From NCBI GenBank assembly GCA_040414485.1, contig JBEDUK010000028.1, positions 1 through 51,497 of the forward strand: a DNA stretch of 51,497 nt, in the 5' to 3' direction. Shown here piece after piece: positions 1 through 7,752 of the stretch. This DNA comes from JBEDUK01 sp040414485 (GTDB lineage Bacteria > Actinomycetota > UBA4738). Every line of letters begins with the position of its first letter. Within the stretch, counting starts at the first letter, position 1. The notes under the pieces are model-generated. The model was not told the DNA's origin and did no database searches. It worked only from the letters and a program-made list of their open reading frames with translations. The position numbers were made by a program, and so were the translations under genes.

Positions 1-224
1 TCAAGACCAACGTCGAGAAGATCAAGTCCGGCGACATCTACCAGATCGCCGAAGTGGTCCGGAACCTCTCCATCCGGGAGAAGGACAAGGGCCTGTCGGC
101 CGGCGAGAAGCGGATGCTCACGAAGGCCCGTCAGATCCTTGTCTCCGAGCTGACCTTCGCGTACGAGACCACCGAGGAGAAGACCGAGGCCATGATCGAC
201 AAGGTCCTGGCCGAGCCCCGCTGA
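1..224 (+). CDS. carD: CarD family RNA-polymerase-binding transcription factor, C-terminal part
   Basis: Open at the left edge; the frame runs from base 3 to a TGA at 222-224, about 73 residues. The piece contains AEVVRNLSIREKDKGLS and GEKRMLTKARQILVSEL, the helical C-terminal signature of CarD. In actinobacteria CarD binds the RNA polymerase beta subunit through an N-terminal Tudor-like domain (not in the window) and stabilises open promoter complexes, notably at rRNA promoters, through this C-terminal DNA-binding part. The next gene is a membrane PIN/TRAM protein and then ispD, a gene order common in actinobacteria. Family identity is seen directly; function is taken from the family. Confidence 0.93.
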   Translation, partial: KTNVEKIKSGDIYQIAEVVRNLSIREKDKGLSAGEKRMLTKARQILVSELTFAYETTEEKTEAMIDKVLAEPR

Positions 225-296
225 TCCAACTCGATCGCAACCTGATCGCACGCGTTCTTCGCTCAAGGCTCGTTGGCGCGGGCCGAATGATTCTGT

Positions 297-1547
297 ATGG
301 CCGCCGCCGAACGCGCATCGCGGCCGGTCGATGCTGCGCCGGCCGCGTCTCTCATTGACGAGGAAGAAGCCGGCGACCCTTCATCTCCCAATCCTGCCGC
401 CCGGCCGCGCCGAACCGGCCGTTCCCTGGTCGAGGCCGTCCGGCTCATCATGGTGGCTCTGTTCGCGACGGCCGGCTGGGAGATCGCCTCGGCGACCGGC
501 CCCGACACCGGCCCGCGCCTCGTCGTCGGCATCGCCGTCGGTTCCGGCGTCGGCTACGTCCTGGGCGGCATGTTCGGCCGGACGACCGCGTCGGCGGCGA
601 CCGCGCTAGAACGGGAGTTCCGCCGGATCCCGGCCGCGGACATCCTTGCCGGGACCGTCGGCCTGATCCTTGGCCTGATCCCCGTCGCCCTGCTCTCGAT
701 CCCGCTGTTCCACCTGCCCGGCGCAGCCGCGCTCCCCACGGTCGCGTTCCTCTACGTGGTCGGAGGCGCGATCGGCTACCGGGTTGGGTTGGCCAAGACC
801 GACGAGCTGTTCGCGCTGATCGGGGTCAAGCCGCGGGTGGCTCGATCCGCGAGTGCCGACGCCGTGGTGGTGGACACCAGCGCGCTGATCGACGGGCGCG
901 TCGAGCCTCTCGTTCGGTCCGGGTTCGGCTTGCGCACCCTACTCGTGACCCGAGGCGTCGTGGGCGAACTGCAGTCCATCGCGGACTCGTCGGATCGCGC
1001 GCGCCGCGAGCGAGGACGGCGAGCGCTCGAGCTGCTGATCGTGCTGCGGCGGGATCCGGACGTCGACGTCGCGCTCATCGACGACGAGGGGACGATGGGC
1101 CGCGATCCGGATGGTGTCGATGCTTCCCTCGTCCGGCTGGCCCGGGACCGCGGCGCGATGCTGCTCACGACGGACTCCACCCTCGCGCGCGTCGCGCGGG
1201 CGCTCGAGGTGCAGGTGCTGTCCATCGACGCCCTCGCCGAGGCACTCCGTCCTCCCGTGATCGTGGGTGAACGGGTCGAGGTTCGTCTCGTCCGCCCGGG
1301 CCGCGACGCGGGCCAGGCGGTCGGCTACCTGGACGACGGTACGATGGTCGTCGTCGAGGACGCGGTGCAATCGGTGGGGTCGACCGAAGGAGTCGTGGTG
1401 ACGAACGTGCTGCAGACGGCGAACGGCCGGATGGTGTTCGCCGCCCCGGACCGTTCGGCGGCTGCCGGAGATGCGGCCGACGCCACGGATCCCTCCGGGG
1501 CCGTTCGAGCGCCCTCGACCATGCACGGCGCGGAGCGGGCGAGCTGA
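297..1547 (+). CDS. Membrane-anchored PIN/TRAM domain protein (YacL type)
   Basis: A 416-residue protein. After a low-complexity N-terminus (about 1-42) come roughly four hydrophobic segments (about 45-165). A PIN nuclease-like domain follows from about residue 190, beginning VVVDTSALIDGRV with the first acidic residue and including the later acidic motif LLTTDSTLARV. A TRAM domain lies at about 325-390. This architecture matches Bacillus subtilis YacL, which also sits next to ispD/ispF. PIN domains are usually metal-dependent RNases and TRAM is a nucleic-acid-binding fold, so membrane-bound RNA handling is plausible but unproven. The ATG at 297 is the first start after carD; I see no strong Shine-Dalgarno sequence. 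The C-terminus overlaps the possible upstream start of ispD. Confidence 0.88.
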   Translation: MAAAERASRPVDAAPAASLIDEEEAGDPSSPNPAARPRRTGRSLVEAVRLIMVALFATAGWEIASATGPDTGPRLVVGIAVGSGVGYVLGGMFGRTTASAATALEREFRRIPAADILAGTVGLILGLIPVALLSIPLFHLPGAAALPTVAFLYVVGGAIGYRVGLAKTDELFALIGVKPRVARSASADAVVVDTSALIDGRVEPLVRSGFGLRTLLVTRGVVGELQSIADSSDRARRERGRRALELLIVLRRDPDVDVALIDDEGTMGRDPDGVDASLVRLARDRGAMLLTTDSTLARVARALEVQVLSIDALAEALRPPVIVGERVEVRLVRPGRDAGQAVGYLDDGTMVVVEDAVQSVGSTEGVVVTNVLQTANGRMVFAAPDRSAAAGDAADATDPSGAVRAPSTMHGAERAS

Positions 1548-1573
1548 GTCGGGACCCGTCCGGCGCGGTCGCG

Positions 1574-2329
1574 GTGATCCTTGCCGCCGGTGCCGGGGAG
1601 CGGCTCGGGGCGGCCTTGCCCAAAGCGTTCAGTCCGCTCGGGGGCCGGCCGATGTTCGCGTATTCGCTGCGGGCCGCGTCGCTCTGCGCCGGTGTCGGGC
1701 TGGTCGTGCTCGTGACGCCGCCCGGCCACCATTCGGCGCTCGACGACCTGGAGGGTCTCATCGACGGCCATGCCGCCCGTGACCTGCCGATCGAAGCCGT
1801 CCCGGGCGGGGCGACTCGGCAGGAATCGGTCCGCGCCGGACTGGCCGCGGTGCCGCCCGGGGCCCGCGCGGTCGTGGTGCACGACGCCGCGCGACCGTTC
1901 GCGACGCCAGATCTGTTTGGCCGCGTGATCGACGCGCTCGGGGGCCAACGCGGTGCATCCGGGAACGATCCGAGCCGCCTGCCCACCCCCGACGGCGTCG
2001 TGCCCGCGTTGCCCTGCCACGACACCGTCAAGCGGGTTCGGGACGATGTGGTCATCGAGACGGTGGCGCGCGAGGGGCTGTTCCTCGTCCAGACGCCGCA
2101 GGCGTTCCGTGGGGAGGCGTTGCGACGCTCGCACGAGGTCGCTGCCGAGCATGGGCTCGAAGGGACCGACGACGCGATGCTCCTGGAGGCCGCCGGCTAC
2201 CGCGTGACGGTGATCCCGGGCGAACCGGCGAATGTGAAGATCACCACCCGGGAGGATCTGGAGCGCGCAGAGCGGCTCACCGCATCGGGTGGCCCGGCCG
2301 GTGTGACGGTGATCGGTCAACATGCCTGA
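1574..2329 (+). CDS. ispD: 2-C-methyl-D-erythritol 4-phosphate cytidylyltransferase IspD
   Basis: IspD joins MEP to CTP to give CDP-ME in the non-mevalonate isoprenoid pathway. Visible family motifs are the nucleotide-binding LAAGAGERLG, then PKAFSPLGGRPM, VVVHDAARPF and the C-terminal GTDDAMLLEAAG; length is about 250 residues, normal for the family. The start is uncertain: the first GTG in frame (1574) cuts the first beta strand (usual form xxVAVILAAG), and the frame stays open to a CTG at 1544 that overlaps the preceding stop codon. No ATG, GTG or TTG lies between. The 3' end overlaps ispF by 8 bases, so the two are translationally coupled. Isoprenoid supply suits the menaquinone genes downstream. 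Confidence 0.94.
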   Translation: MILAAGAGERLGAALPKAFSPLGGRPMFAYSLRAASLCAGVGLVVLVTPPGHHSALDDLEGLIDGHAARDLPIEAVPGGATRQESVRAGLAAVPPGARAVVVHDAARPFATPDLFGRVIDALGGQRGASGNDPSRLPTPDGVVPALPCHDTVKRVRDDVVIETVAREGLFLVQTPQAFRGEALRRSHEVAAEHGLEGTDDAMLLEAAGYRVTVIPGEPANVKITTREDLERAERLTASGGPAGVTVIGQHA

Positions 2330-2846
2330 CGACTCGGACGCTTCTGGGATCCGAGCCGGGCTCGGGTTCGACGTCCATCCGTTCGTGAGGGACGACGCCG
2401 TGGGCCGACCGCTGTTCCTCGGCGGCATCAGGTTCGATGGCGAGCCGTGTCTGGCCGGTCACTCGGACGGCGACGCGGTGTGCCACGCCGTTGCCGACGC
2501 CGTGCTGGGCGCGGTCGGCGCCGGCGATGTCGGCGAGCACTTCCCCGACACCGACCCGAGCGTGCGGGGGATCGGAGGGACCGTCCTGCTGGCGGCCACG
2601 GTCGCGATCGCTCGAGAGCGCGGATGGAGGCCCGTGTGGTGCGACGTCACCGTGCTGGCCGAACGACCCCCGATCGCGCCGCGGCGGGAAGAGATGCGCG
2701 CCGCCCTGGCGATTCCGCTCGGCGTCACCGCGGATTCGGTCTCGGTCAAGGCAACGCGCCCCGAGGGACTCGGGCTTGCCGGCGACGGGGTCGGCTGCCT
2801 CGCGCTGGTGACGGTCGCCCGCGTCGCCCGCGTCGCGCCCGCATGA
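2322..2846 (+). CDS. ispF: 2-C-methyl-D-erythritol 2,4-cyclodiphosphate synthase IspF
   Basis: A 174-residue protein that would cyclise CDP-ME 2-phosphate to MEcPP with loss of CMP. The N-terminal GLGFDVHPF carries the zinc-binding Asp-x-His, HSDGDAVCHAVADA the third ligand and substrate-binding residues, and GDVGEHFPDTDP the conserved pyrophosphate loop. The C-terminal VSVKATRPEGLG is the usual KATTxExLG motif. Family enzymes are homotrimers. It overlaps ispD by 8 bases and its TGA overlaps the ATG of rlmB (ATGA), giving a tight ispD-ispF-rlmB unit. Length is a little above the usual 155-160 because of short extensions at both ends. Confidence 0.96.
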   Translation: MPDDSDASGIRAGLGFDVHPFVRDDAVGRPLFLGGIRFDGEPCLAGHSDGDAVCHAVADAVLGAVGAGDVGEHFPDTDPSVRGIGGTVLLAATVAIARERGWRPVWCDVTVLAERPPIAPRREEMRAALAIPLGVTADSVSVKATRPEGLGLAGDGVGCLALVTVARVARVAPA

Positions 2847-3640
2847 CTGATCGATCGTCCGGACGGCTGGTGCTCGGAGGGCGCCGTGCCGCCCTCGAAG
2901 CGATCAGGTCCAGGGTGGCCGAACGCCTGCTCGTGTCGACCTCGATCGCGAACCGGTCCACGCCGGGACTGAGAGAGTTGCTCGACGAGGCGGCGCGATC
3001 GGGCCTTCGGCTGGAGCGGGTGCCGGAACGCGAACTGGACGAGCTCGCCGGCAGGGATCACCAGGGGGTCGCGGTTTCGGTGCGACGCCCGCGGGAACTG
3101 GACGAACGAGCGCTGCTCGGTCTTCCCTTCGCCGACGATGCCCTGGTCGTGATGCTCGACGGCATCGAGGATCCCCAGAATCTGGGGGCGTGCGCGCGGT
3201 CGTCCGAGGCGGCCGGCGCGGCCGCCCTGATCGTGCGCAGCCGCCGCGCGGCGGGCGTGACGGCTTCGGCCATTCGCGCGTCCGCGGGCGCGCTCCTGCA
3301 CGTGCCCGTGGCGACCGTCACGAACCTCGTGCGCACCGCGGAGGGTTTGAAGGACATCGGGTTCACCGTTGCCGGGCTCGATCATCGTGCGCCGGCCACG
3401 ATCCATGACGCACCTCGGCCGGCGGGCCGGCTGGTGCTCGTGCTCGGCGGCGAGGGCGCCGGCATCTCCCGTCTGCTCCGCGAGCACTGCGACCTGTTGG
3501 TCAGCATCCCGATGCCTGGCCGGGTGGGCTCGCTGAACGCCTCGGCGGCACTGGCCGTGGGGCTGTTCGGCTTCGCGCTGCGGCCGTCACCAGGCGAGGC
3601 GCTCGCGGACGGCGTGGGGCGGCGGTCGTACGATGCCTGA
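2843..3640 (+). CDS. rlmB: 23S rRNA (guanosine-2'-O-)-methyltransferase RlmB (TrmH/SpoU family)
   Basis: 265 residues when started at ATG 2843, which overlaps the ispF stop as ATGA; the frame stays open further upstream but that part is only shadow translation. An N-terminal L30e-like substrate domain (LVLGGRRAALEAIRS, about 10-75) is followed by the SPOUT methyltransferase domain. SPOUT motif 1 is LDGIEDPQNLGACARSSEA, motif 2 VLVLGGEGAGISRLL and motif 3 SIPMPGRVGSLNASAA, which form the knotted SAM site. RlmB methylates a guanosine in the peptidyl-transferase region of 23S rRNA; an exact target cannot be told from sequence. The same neighbours (isp genes, rlmB) occur in many Gram-positive genomes. 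The tRNA-Thr starts three bases after the stop. Confidence 0.93.
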   Translation: MTDRSSGRLVLGGRRAALEAIRSRVAERLLVSTSIANRSTPGLRELLDEAARSGLRLERVPERELDELAGRDHQGVAVSVRRPRELDERALLGLPFADDALVVMLDGIEDPQNLGACARSSEAAGAAALIVRSRRAAGVTASAIRASAGALLHVPVATVTNLVRTAEGLKDIGFTVAGLDHRAPATIHDAPRPAGRLVLVLGGEGAGISRLLREHCDLLVSIPMPGRVGSLNASAALAVGLFGFALRPSPGEALADGVGRRSYDA

Positions 3641-3643
3641 CAC

Positions 3644-3717
3644 GCTGGCGTGGCGCAGTCCGGTAGCGCAAGCGACTTGTAATCGCTAGGTCGTGGGTTC
3701 GAATCCCACCGCCAGCT
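3644..3717 (+). tRNA. tRNA-Thr, anticodon TGT
   Basis: A 74-nt cloverleaf can be folded by hand. The acceptor stem GCTGGCG pairs with CGCCAGC, with T as discriminator base. The D arm uses GCGC...GCGC, the anticodon stem is AGCGA/TCGCT with loop CTTGTAA (anticodon TGT at 3678-3680), the variable loop is AGGTC and the T arm is GTGGG-TTCGAAT-CCCAC. The 3' CCA is not encoded. The anticodon reads ACA and other Thr codons by wobble. Confidence 0.97.
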
Positions 3718-3729
3718 CGATTTTCTCGG

Positions 3730-3748
3730 CGCTCGGACGGTCCGAGCG
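3730..3748. promoter_or_regulatory. Perfect 9-bp inverted repeat between tRNA-Thr and the MerR gene
   Basis: CGCTCGGAC and GTCCGAGCG flank a single G. It lies 12 bases after the tRNA and 22 bases before the GTG of the MerR-family gene. It could be a dyad operator for that regulator (MerR proteins bind dyads) or a stem that ends tRNA transcription. No T-run follows, which weakens the terminator reading. Confidence 0.4.
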
Positions 3749-3770
3749 ATCACTCGTAGAGTTACCGGTC

Positions 3771-4580
3771 GTGGAGTACCGGGTCGAACAGCTCGCCGCA
3801 GCCTGCGGCGTCTCGGTGGACACCGTTCGCTACTACCAGGCCAAGGGTCTCCTGCCGGCGCCGCTCCGGCGCGGGAGGGTCGCCGTCTACGGGCAGGAGC
3901 ACGCCGAACGGATCCGGAAGATCCGGGCGCTGCAGGCGAACGGCCTGACGCTCGCCGTGATCGGCCGCATCTTCGCCGGCGAACTCGACCGGGGCGACGC
4001 CGACCTCGCCGCGGCGGTCGCCGTGGCGCAGATCGGGGATGCGGCCACGCGCTCGGGCAGGCCTGACGTCCCGGGCGACGCCGAAGGGCAGGGTGGATTC
4101 GAGGAGTTCCTCACGCTGGAGGAGCTGGCGGAACGAAGCGGCATGCCCGCGGCGCTGCTTCGGGCGGCGGAACGCGCCGGCCTCACGATCGGCCGGCGGA
4201 TCGACGGCGAGGAGCGCTACACCGCCGCGGACGTCGAGATGGTTCGCTACGGTCTGCGGCTCCTGGAGGCGGGGCTGCCCCTCGGCGCGCTGCTCGACCT
4301 GGCTGCCACGTACACACGAGCGGCGCGCGAAACGGCCGAGCAGGCCGTCGAGCTGTTCGACGAACACATTCGCAAGCCGATCAAGGTCGCCGGCCTGCCG
4401 GACGAGGAGGCGGCGGCACGGCTGGTCGCCGCGTTCCGCGAGCTCCTCCCTGCGGTCACCGCGCTCGTCGCTCACCATTTCCGGCGGGTGCTCCTGGCGA
4501 TCGCCGAGGAGCACATCGAACGCGTCGGCGGCGAGGCTGAGATCGCCGCCAGCCGGGCCGAGTCGCGATCGCTCGGATGA
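3771..4580 (+). CDS. MerR-family regulator with two HTH modules
   Basis: 269 residues from GTG 3771; longer versions would overlap the tRNA. Residues about 3-70 form a MerR HTH (VEQLAAACGVSVDTVRYYQA, then the wing YGQEHAERIRKIRALQA). A second HTH of the same type begins near residue 113 (FLTLEELAERSG, then EERYTAADVEMVRYGLRLL). The C-terminal 90 residues are helical (FDEHIRKPI to AHHFRRVLLAIAEEHIERV) with no metal-binding cysteines, so an effector-binding or dimer role is likelier than metal sensing. The stop overlaps menG (ATGA), so it is made with the menaquinone genes and may regulate them; this last point is inference. Confidence 0.82.
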   Translation: MEYRVEQLAAACGVSVDTVRYYQAKGLLPAPLRRGRVAVYGQEHAERIRKIRALQANGLTLAVIGRIFAGELDRGDADLAAAVAVAQIGDAATRSGRPDVPGDAEGQGGFEEFLTLEELAERSGMPAALLRAAERAGLTIGRRIDGEERYTAADVEMVRYGLRLLEAGLPLGALLDLAATYTRAARETAEQAVELFDEHIRKPIKVAGLPDEEAAARLVAAFRELLPAVTALVAHHFRRVLLAIAEEHIERVGGEAEIAASRAESRSLG

Positions 4581-5290
4581 GCGTGCCGGTCCCCCGTCCC
4601 GCCCGAGACGACGAGCTGCCCGAAGGCGAGGAGAAGGCGGCCGCCGTGCGGGGGATGTTCGACCGGATCGCAACCCGGTACGACCTGCTGAATCGTCTGC
4701 TCACCTTCGGGATGGACGTCGGATGGCGGCGGCTCGCGGTCCGCGAGCTGGGTCTCCTGCCGGGGTCCCTGGTGATCGACATGGCCTGCGGCACCGGCGA
4801 TCTCTGTCGCGAGCTCGAGGCGGGCGGCATGCGGCCGGTTGGCCTCGACTTCTCCTTCGGCATGCTGGAGGCGGCGCGAACGGACGCACCGCTGGTGCAG
4901 GCCGACGCACTGGCGGTCCCGCTCGCCGACGGGGCCGTGGACGGCGTGACGTGCGGGTTCGCACTTCGCAACGTCGTCGACATCGGCCGGCTGTTCGCCG
5001 AGATGGCCCGAATCGTGGCACCGGGTGGACGGGTCGCGCTGCTCGAGGTCTCGGAACCCGCGAACCCGCTCCTCCGGGCGGGACACGGCATCTACTTCCG
5101 GCGGATCGTTCCCGCCGTTGGGGCGCTCCTGTCCGATGGATCCGCCTACAGCTATCTGCCCAGGTCGGTCTCGTACCTCCCGAAGTCGCACGCACTCATG
5201 GGCATGCTCGCGGCGGCCGGGTTCACCGCGGTGCGCCGGCGGTCCCTGTCCGGCGGGATCGCACAGTTGATCGTCGGGACCCGGCGATGA
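4577..5290 (+). CDS. menG: Demethylmenaquinone methyltransferase (UbiE/MenG family)
   Basis: The last step of menaquinone synthesis: SAM-dependent C-methylation of demethylmenaquinol. 237 residues. The N-terminal MFDRIATRYDLLNRLLTFGM is the family's first signature. The SAM-binding motif is VIDMACGTGDL (about 70-80), the acidic residue GLDFSFGMLEAA follows, and RNVVDIGRLFAEMARIVAPG with LLEVSEPANP form the second UbiE signature. The start overlaps the MerR stop by four bases (ATGA) and the stop overlaps menF in the same way, indicating one transcript. Given the men genes around it, menaquinone rather than ubiquinone is the likely substrate. Confidence 0.95.
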   Translation: MSVPVPRPARDDELPEGEEKAAAVRGMFDRIATRYDLLNRLLTFGMDVGWRRLAVRELGLLPGSLVIDMACGTGDLCRELEAGGMRPVGLDFSFGMLEAARTDAPLVQADALAVPLADGAVDGVTCGFALRNVVDIGRLFAEMARIVAPGGRVALLEVSEPANPLLRAGHGIYFRRIVPAVGALLSDGSAYSYLPRSVSYLPKSHALMGMLAAAGFTAVRRRSLSGGIAQLIVGTRR

Positions 5291-6561
5291 CCGTGGGCGC
5301 GCGGCCGGACCAGGACAACCGACCGGTGGCTGCTGCGGAGCCCGTCGAGGGGACGGTCGATCTCGTCGACATGTACGCCCAGCCCGGCGGCTTCCTGTTC
5401 GAGCGCCACGGCGCCGGCGTCGTCGCGGCCGGCGCGGCCCGGACGATCGTGGTACCGGGCGGGCCAGATCAAGTGGGCCGCGCGGCGGACCTGGCCGAGC
5501 GTGCGCTCGCCGAGATCCTGTGGGAGGGTGCGCACCCTCCATGCATCATCGGCGCGCTTCCATTCGACGGGCGCACGCCCGCGACGCTGGTCGTCCCGGA
5601 GACGATGATCGTCAAGCAGGCTGACGGTTCCGCGTGGCGCATGACCGTTGACGGCGGGTCCGATCGATCGCGTGGCTCGCGCGGTGATGATCGAAGCGCG
5701 ACCGGCGCGTCCTCAAGCTCGGAGCCGGTCCGCGCTCCGCATCCGCTCGATGTCACGCCGATCCCGGTGCCCGAGATCTTCGCCGACGCCGTCGCGGCCG
5801 CCCGCCGGAGGATCGAAGTGACCAGCCTGGAAAAGGTGGTCCTTGCTCGGATGCTCGTGGTCCGCGGCGACCGGCCGTTCGATCGCCCGGCGCTCCTGCG
5901 GCGCCTCCGCGAACTCGAGCCGGACGCGTACACGTTCGCCGTGCACGGCTTCGTCGGCGCCACGCCGGAGCTGCTCGTTGAGCGGACGCAGGACCGGGTC
6001 CGTTCGAACCCGCTGGCGGGCACCATCCGCAGGGGCTCCACTCCACTCGAGGATGCCGCCGCCGCCGACCGCCTGCTCGATTCGGCGAAGGATCGGAGCG
6101 AGCACGCGATGGTCGTCGCCGCGGTGGCCGAGGGACTGGCGCCGGTGTGCCGTTCCATCACCGCTCCGCGCGAGCCGTCGGTGCTCGGGACGGGCACCGT
6201 CTGGCACCTGTCCACGGATATCGATGGCGCCCTCCGCGAACCGGCGCCGTCGGCGCTTCGCCTCGCGTCGCTGATCCATCCCACGCCGGCGGTGTGCGGA
6301 ACGCCGCCCGCGCTCGCGATGGAGGCGATCCACGAGATGGAGTCGTTCGACCGAACGCTCTACGCCGGCATCGTCGGCTGGATGGACGCCACCGGCGACG
6401 GAGCCTGGGCGGTCGCGCTGCGGTGCGCCGAGGTGCAGGGAGCGATGGCGTCGCTCTTCGCGGGGGCCGGGATCGTCGAGGGTTCGGACCCGCAGGCCGA
6501 ACTCGCCGAGACCGACGCGAAGTTCGCCTCGATGCTGGCCGCCCTGGGCGCCGATCCGTAG
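5287..6561 (+). CDS. menF: Isochorismate synthase MenF
   Basis: Converts chorismate to isochorismate, the entry step of menaquinone synthesis. 424 residues from ATG 5287, chosen for the ATGA overlap with menG; the frame is open much further upstream as shadow. The chorismate-binding core fills the C-terminal two thirds: VRSNPLAGTIRRG, HLSTDIDGALREPAP, LIHPTPAVCGTPP, AMEAIHEMESFDRTLYAG and the last FAGAGIVEGSDPQAELAETD. These are the MenF/EntC/DhbC motifs with the catalytic Glu and Mg-binding Glu residues. The menD-menB genes nearby favour MenF over a siderophore EntC. The N-terminal 140 residues are the variable half of the fold. Confidence 0.93.
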   Translation: MTVGARPDQDNRPVAAAEPVEGTVDLVDMYAQPGGFLFERHGAGVVAAGAARTIVVPGGPDQVGRAADLAERALAEILWEGAHPPCIIGALPFDGRTPATLVVPETMIVKQADGSAWRMTVDGGSDRSRGSRGDDRSATGASSSSEPVRAPHPLDVTPIPVPEIFADAVAAARRRIEVTSLEKVVLARMLVVRGDRPFDRPALLRRLRELEPDAYTFAVHGFVGATPELLVERTQDRVRSNPLAGTIRRGSTPLEDAAAADRLLDSAKDRSEHAMVVAAVAEGLAPVCRSITAPREPSVLGTGTVWHLSTDIDGALREPAPSALRLASLIHPTPAVCGTPPALAMEAIHEMESFDRTLYAGIVGWMDATGDGAWAVALRCAEVQGAMASLFAGAGIVEGSDPQAELAETDAKFASMLAALGADP

Positions 6562-6607
6562 AGCCTCAATGTCACCGGGCGCGCATACCATCTCGTCGCC
6601 TGACCCG

Positions 6608-6637
6608 TTGCCGATGCGCTTCGCCCCCGGATACGGT
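6608..6637 (+). promoter_or_regulatory. Candidate promoter for the Asp-box propeller gene
   Basis: TTGCCG (6608-6613), an 18-base spacer and TACGGT (6632-6637). Transcription would begin near 6644, leaving a short leader that contains the GGAGGAGA ribosome site ahead of the ATG at 6673. This separates the propeller/MoaD-like pair from menF. Confidence 0.45.
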
Positions 6638-6672
6638 CTTCAGGGGCGAGACCGAGCTTGGAGGAGACAGAC

Positions 6673-7752
6673 ATGCCGAAGACCGTCCTGCTGGTCGGCA
6701 CACGCAAGGGGCTGCTCCTGCTGGAGAGCGACGACCGCCGCGAGTGGAATCTGCGCGGGCCGCTCTGCGAGAGCTGGCCGATCTACAACGCCATCATCGA
6801 CGTATCCGGGGCGATCTACGCCGCCGCGGCGTCGGAATGGCTCGGGTCGTCCGTCTGGCGGAGCGGCGACCTCGGCGAGACCTGGACGCAGTCGAGCAAG
6901 GGCCTCAACTACGAGGGAGTGCACGACGAGGGCCTCAAGCTGAACAAGATCTCGTCCCTCGCCTCGGCGCACGGGAAGGTGTTCGTCGGCGCGGAGTCCG
7001 TCGGCCTGTTCGAGAGCACCGACGACGGCACGACGTTCTCGCTCGTCTCGACGCTGGACGGCGCGCCCGGCCGCGAGATCTGGAACGACCACGCCATGCA
7101 GCCGCCCGGCCACCTCGGCCTTTCCGCGATCCTGCCGTTCCCCGACAGCCCGGACCACATCCGCGTGATCGTTCAGGGCACCAGCACGTTCGACACCACC
7201 GACGGCGGAAAGACCTGGGAGCCGCGCAACAGGGGCCTTCGTCGCGAGTGGCCGCCGCCCCCGGACGAGGAGGTCGGGTTCTGCGTGCACAAGCTCGCGC
7301 AGTCGCCGGACCCCGACCGTTGGTACCAGCAGAACCATGTCGGCATGTGGCGGAGCGACGATGGCGGCATGAACTGGATCGAGATCAGCGAGGGCCTGCC
7401 GACCGAGTTCGGCTTCGCGGCGGCGGCGCATCCAAACGACCGTGAGACCTTCTACTGCATCCCGCTGGACCCGGGACACGGTCGAACGATGCCGGACGGG
7501 CAGGCGGCCGTCTGGCGCACCCGTGACGCCGGTTCGTCGTGGCAGAAGCTGACCAACGGCCTGCCCGGCCGCGACGCCTACGTCGGCGTGCTCCGCGACG
7601 GTATGGTGCGCGACGAGCAGGACGATTTCGGCCTCTATTTCGGAACCTCGACGGGGCAGATCTTCGCCTCGCTCGACGAAGGCGATTCGTGGACGGAGCT
7701 CGCCGACTACCTGCCCCCGATCCAGTCGGTGCGGGTGGCGACGTTGGCGTAA
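6673..7752 (+). CDS. Asp-box (BNR) beta-propeller protein, sialidase/VPS10-like fold
   Basis: 359 residues from ATG 6673, preceded by GGAGGAGA with a good spacing. At least six Asp-box repeats (S/T-x-D-x-G-x-T/S-W) are visible: RSGDLGETW, STDDGTTFS, TTDGGKTW, RSDDGGMNW, RTRDAGSSW and SLDEGDSW. The protein should therefore fold as a beta-propeller. No signal peptide or transmembrane segment is present, so it is likely cytoplasmic, unlike secreted sialidases; automated tools often call such proteins exo-alpha-sialidase, but I cannot see the sialidase Arg triad. The stop overlaps the start of a MoaD-like gene by one base (TAATG), which implies a shared function. It sits between menF and menD; a link to menaquinone is unproven. 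Confidence 0.78.
   Translation: MPKTVLLVGTRKGLLLLESDDRREWNLRGPLCESWPIYNAIIDVSGAIYAAAASEWLGSSVWRSGDLGETWTQSSKGLNYEGVHDEGLKLNKISSLASAHGKVFVGAESVGLFESTDDGTTFSLVSTLDGAPGREIWNDHAMQPPGHLGLSAILPFPDSPDHIRVIVQGTSTFDTTDGGKTWEPRNRGLRREWPPPPDEEVGFCVHKLAQSPDPDRWYQQNHVGMWRSDDGGMNWIEISEGLPTEFGFAAAAHPNDRETFYCIPLDPGHGRTMPDGQAAVWRTRDAGSSWQKLTNGLPGRDAYVGVLRDGMVRDEQDDFGLYFGTSTGQIFASLDEGDSWTELADYLPPIQSVRVATLA

Noticed and set aside
3693..3770. A longer MerR-family protein starting inside the tRNA gene
   Set aside because: The extra 26 residues would overlap the tRNA and the perfect dyad; the HTH begins directly after GTG 3771.
6673..7752. A true sialidase
   Set aside because: Only Asp-box repeats are visible. 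There is no signal peptide and no recognisable Arg triad or FRIP motif, so the propeller fold is supported but the activity is not.
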